Shown here: positions 63,671 to 64,000 of the stretch, piece by piece
Layout: the number at the start of each line of letters is the position of its first letter
Numbering within the stretch: the stretch's first letter is position 1
Assembly (NCBI GenBank): GCA_028710895.1
Contig: JAQTTH010000011.1
Location: 100,239-164,238 of the forward strand
Length of the DNA: 64,000 bases
Reading direction: 5' to 3'
Source: Paludibacter sp.
GTDB taxonomy: Bacteria > Bacteroidota > Bacteroidia > Bacteroidales > Paludibacteraceae
Notes under the pieces: generated by a model
What the model was told of the DNA's origin: nothing
Databases searched by the model: none
Seen by the model: the letters and a program-made list of their open reading frames with translations, nothing else
Translations under genes and position numbers: made by a program

Positions 63671-63865
63671 TTATAAAAGAGCTATCAATATTGATAATTC
63701 TTTTATAAGAGGTATTATAATCATTGAAATTATTGTAATACACTCTACTAGTCCTAATAAATAACTAGTTAATTCTTTCTTTTCTGTGAGGGTTCTACTA
63801 TCGTTAGAACTGTACTCTAAGTAAAAATCTTTCTTTTTTGTTGTTTTTTTAATTTTTAAATTCAT
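63671..63865 (-). CDS. Small putative membrane protein (64 aa), unknown
   Basis: The ORF begins with ATG at 63865 and encodes a very basic N-terminus (NLKIKKTTKKKDF), a polar middle and one hydrophobic segment at about 34-62 (LTSYLLGLVECITIISMIIIPLIKELSILIALL region). The layout is that of a single-pass inner-membrane peptide. The tight terminator after its stop codon argues for a real transcript. No homologue is recognised; it could be a toxin-like peptide, a phage or island product, or a chance ORF. Confidence 0.45.
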   Translation of the reverse strand: MNLKIKKTTKKKDFYLEYSSNDSRTLTEKKELTSYLLGLVECITIISMIIIPLIKELSILIALL

Positions 63866-64000
63866 AATAATAATTTAACCCGTAGTGCATTTAGACCACA
63901 AATGATTTTAGATTGTTGATATTTCTGTTTAATAATTTGTTTATCATTTGAATAACCGTTACAGCGGTGATTTTTGATAGTATTCTTGTTTTATAACCGT

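Noticed and set aside
1..64000. CRISPR array, restriction-modification genes or known phage-defence systems
   Set aside because: No spaced direct repeats of array type and no nuclease, helicase or methyltransferase clusters beyond DNA-repair genes were found.

Overview
The window looks like chromosomal DNA of a Bacteroidota member, most likely order Bacteroidales. The reasons are: a SusD/SusC pair; several promoters with the Bacteroidota -7 motif TAnnTTTG; secreted proteins ending in type IX secretion (T9SS) sorting domains, which fits Paludibacter- or Porphyromonas-like lineages better than gut Bacteroides (inference); a DUF2027-Smr protein; and a complete menaquinone operon. No rRNA, tRNA, CRISPR array or transposase gene was seen.

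Layout. 1-11042: end of a polysaccharide utilisation locus (5'-truncated SusD, SusC, a 1032-aa multidomain surface protein, a T9SS/lipobox surface protein, a GH31 glycosidase). 11161-14865 (minus): TatD nuclease, guaA, queA. 15075-19057 (plus): KimA-like potassium permease with a KdpD-like kinase and KdpE-like regulator, preceded by KdpE-box-like direct repeats. 19203-28930: mixed genes, namely Smr protein, M64 and C69 peptidases, two unknown secreted proteins, a pentapeptide-repeat protein, an NAD(P)-binding protein, and a GT4/flippase pair. 29223-31355: TonB-dependent receptor. 31479-38719 (plus): menaquinone operon menI-like/menF/menD/menB/menA/menC/menE, whose larger spacers hold small repeats. 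38724-41571: Gly/Met/Arg-rich secreted protein, photolyase, O6-methylguanine methyltransferase. 41646-47896 (minus): envelope and quality-control cluster read as rsfS, ftsH, LUD protein, OmpA-like lipoprotein, cdsA, acyltransferase. 48138-55192: OmpA/TPR lipoprotein, radical SAM protein, and the minus-strand genes ArsC-like, rseP, dxr and a degenerate M23 protein. 55433-63285 (plus): phosphodiesterase, then two very large secreted carbohydrate-active proteins (a GH5-GH43 fusion and an unclassified helical-toroid protein). 63286-64000: gene-poor, AT-rich stretch with three hairpins, a tandem TCGGTACAAAA repeat and a small membrane-peptide ORF; it may be the edge of an integrated element.

How the genes work together. 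The two flanking regions are devoted to glycan capture and breakdown. The centre holds central metabolism, respiration (menaquinone), phospholipid and isoprenoid synthesis (cdsA, dxr), membrane proteolysis (ftsH, rseP), DNA repair and potassium homeostasis. The most unusual items are the KimA-KdpDE unit with paired 11-bp-period repeats, a terminator for one operon lying inside the coding end of a convergent gene, a discoidin domain nested in a ricin-like domain, an M23 protein without metal ligands, the repeat-filled men operon, and the 1188-aa toroid protein. I found no clear multi-gene defence or mobile system.
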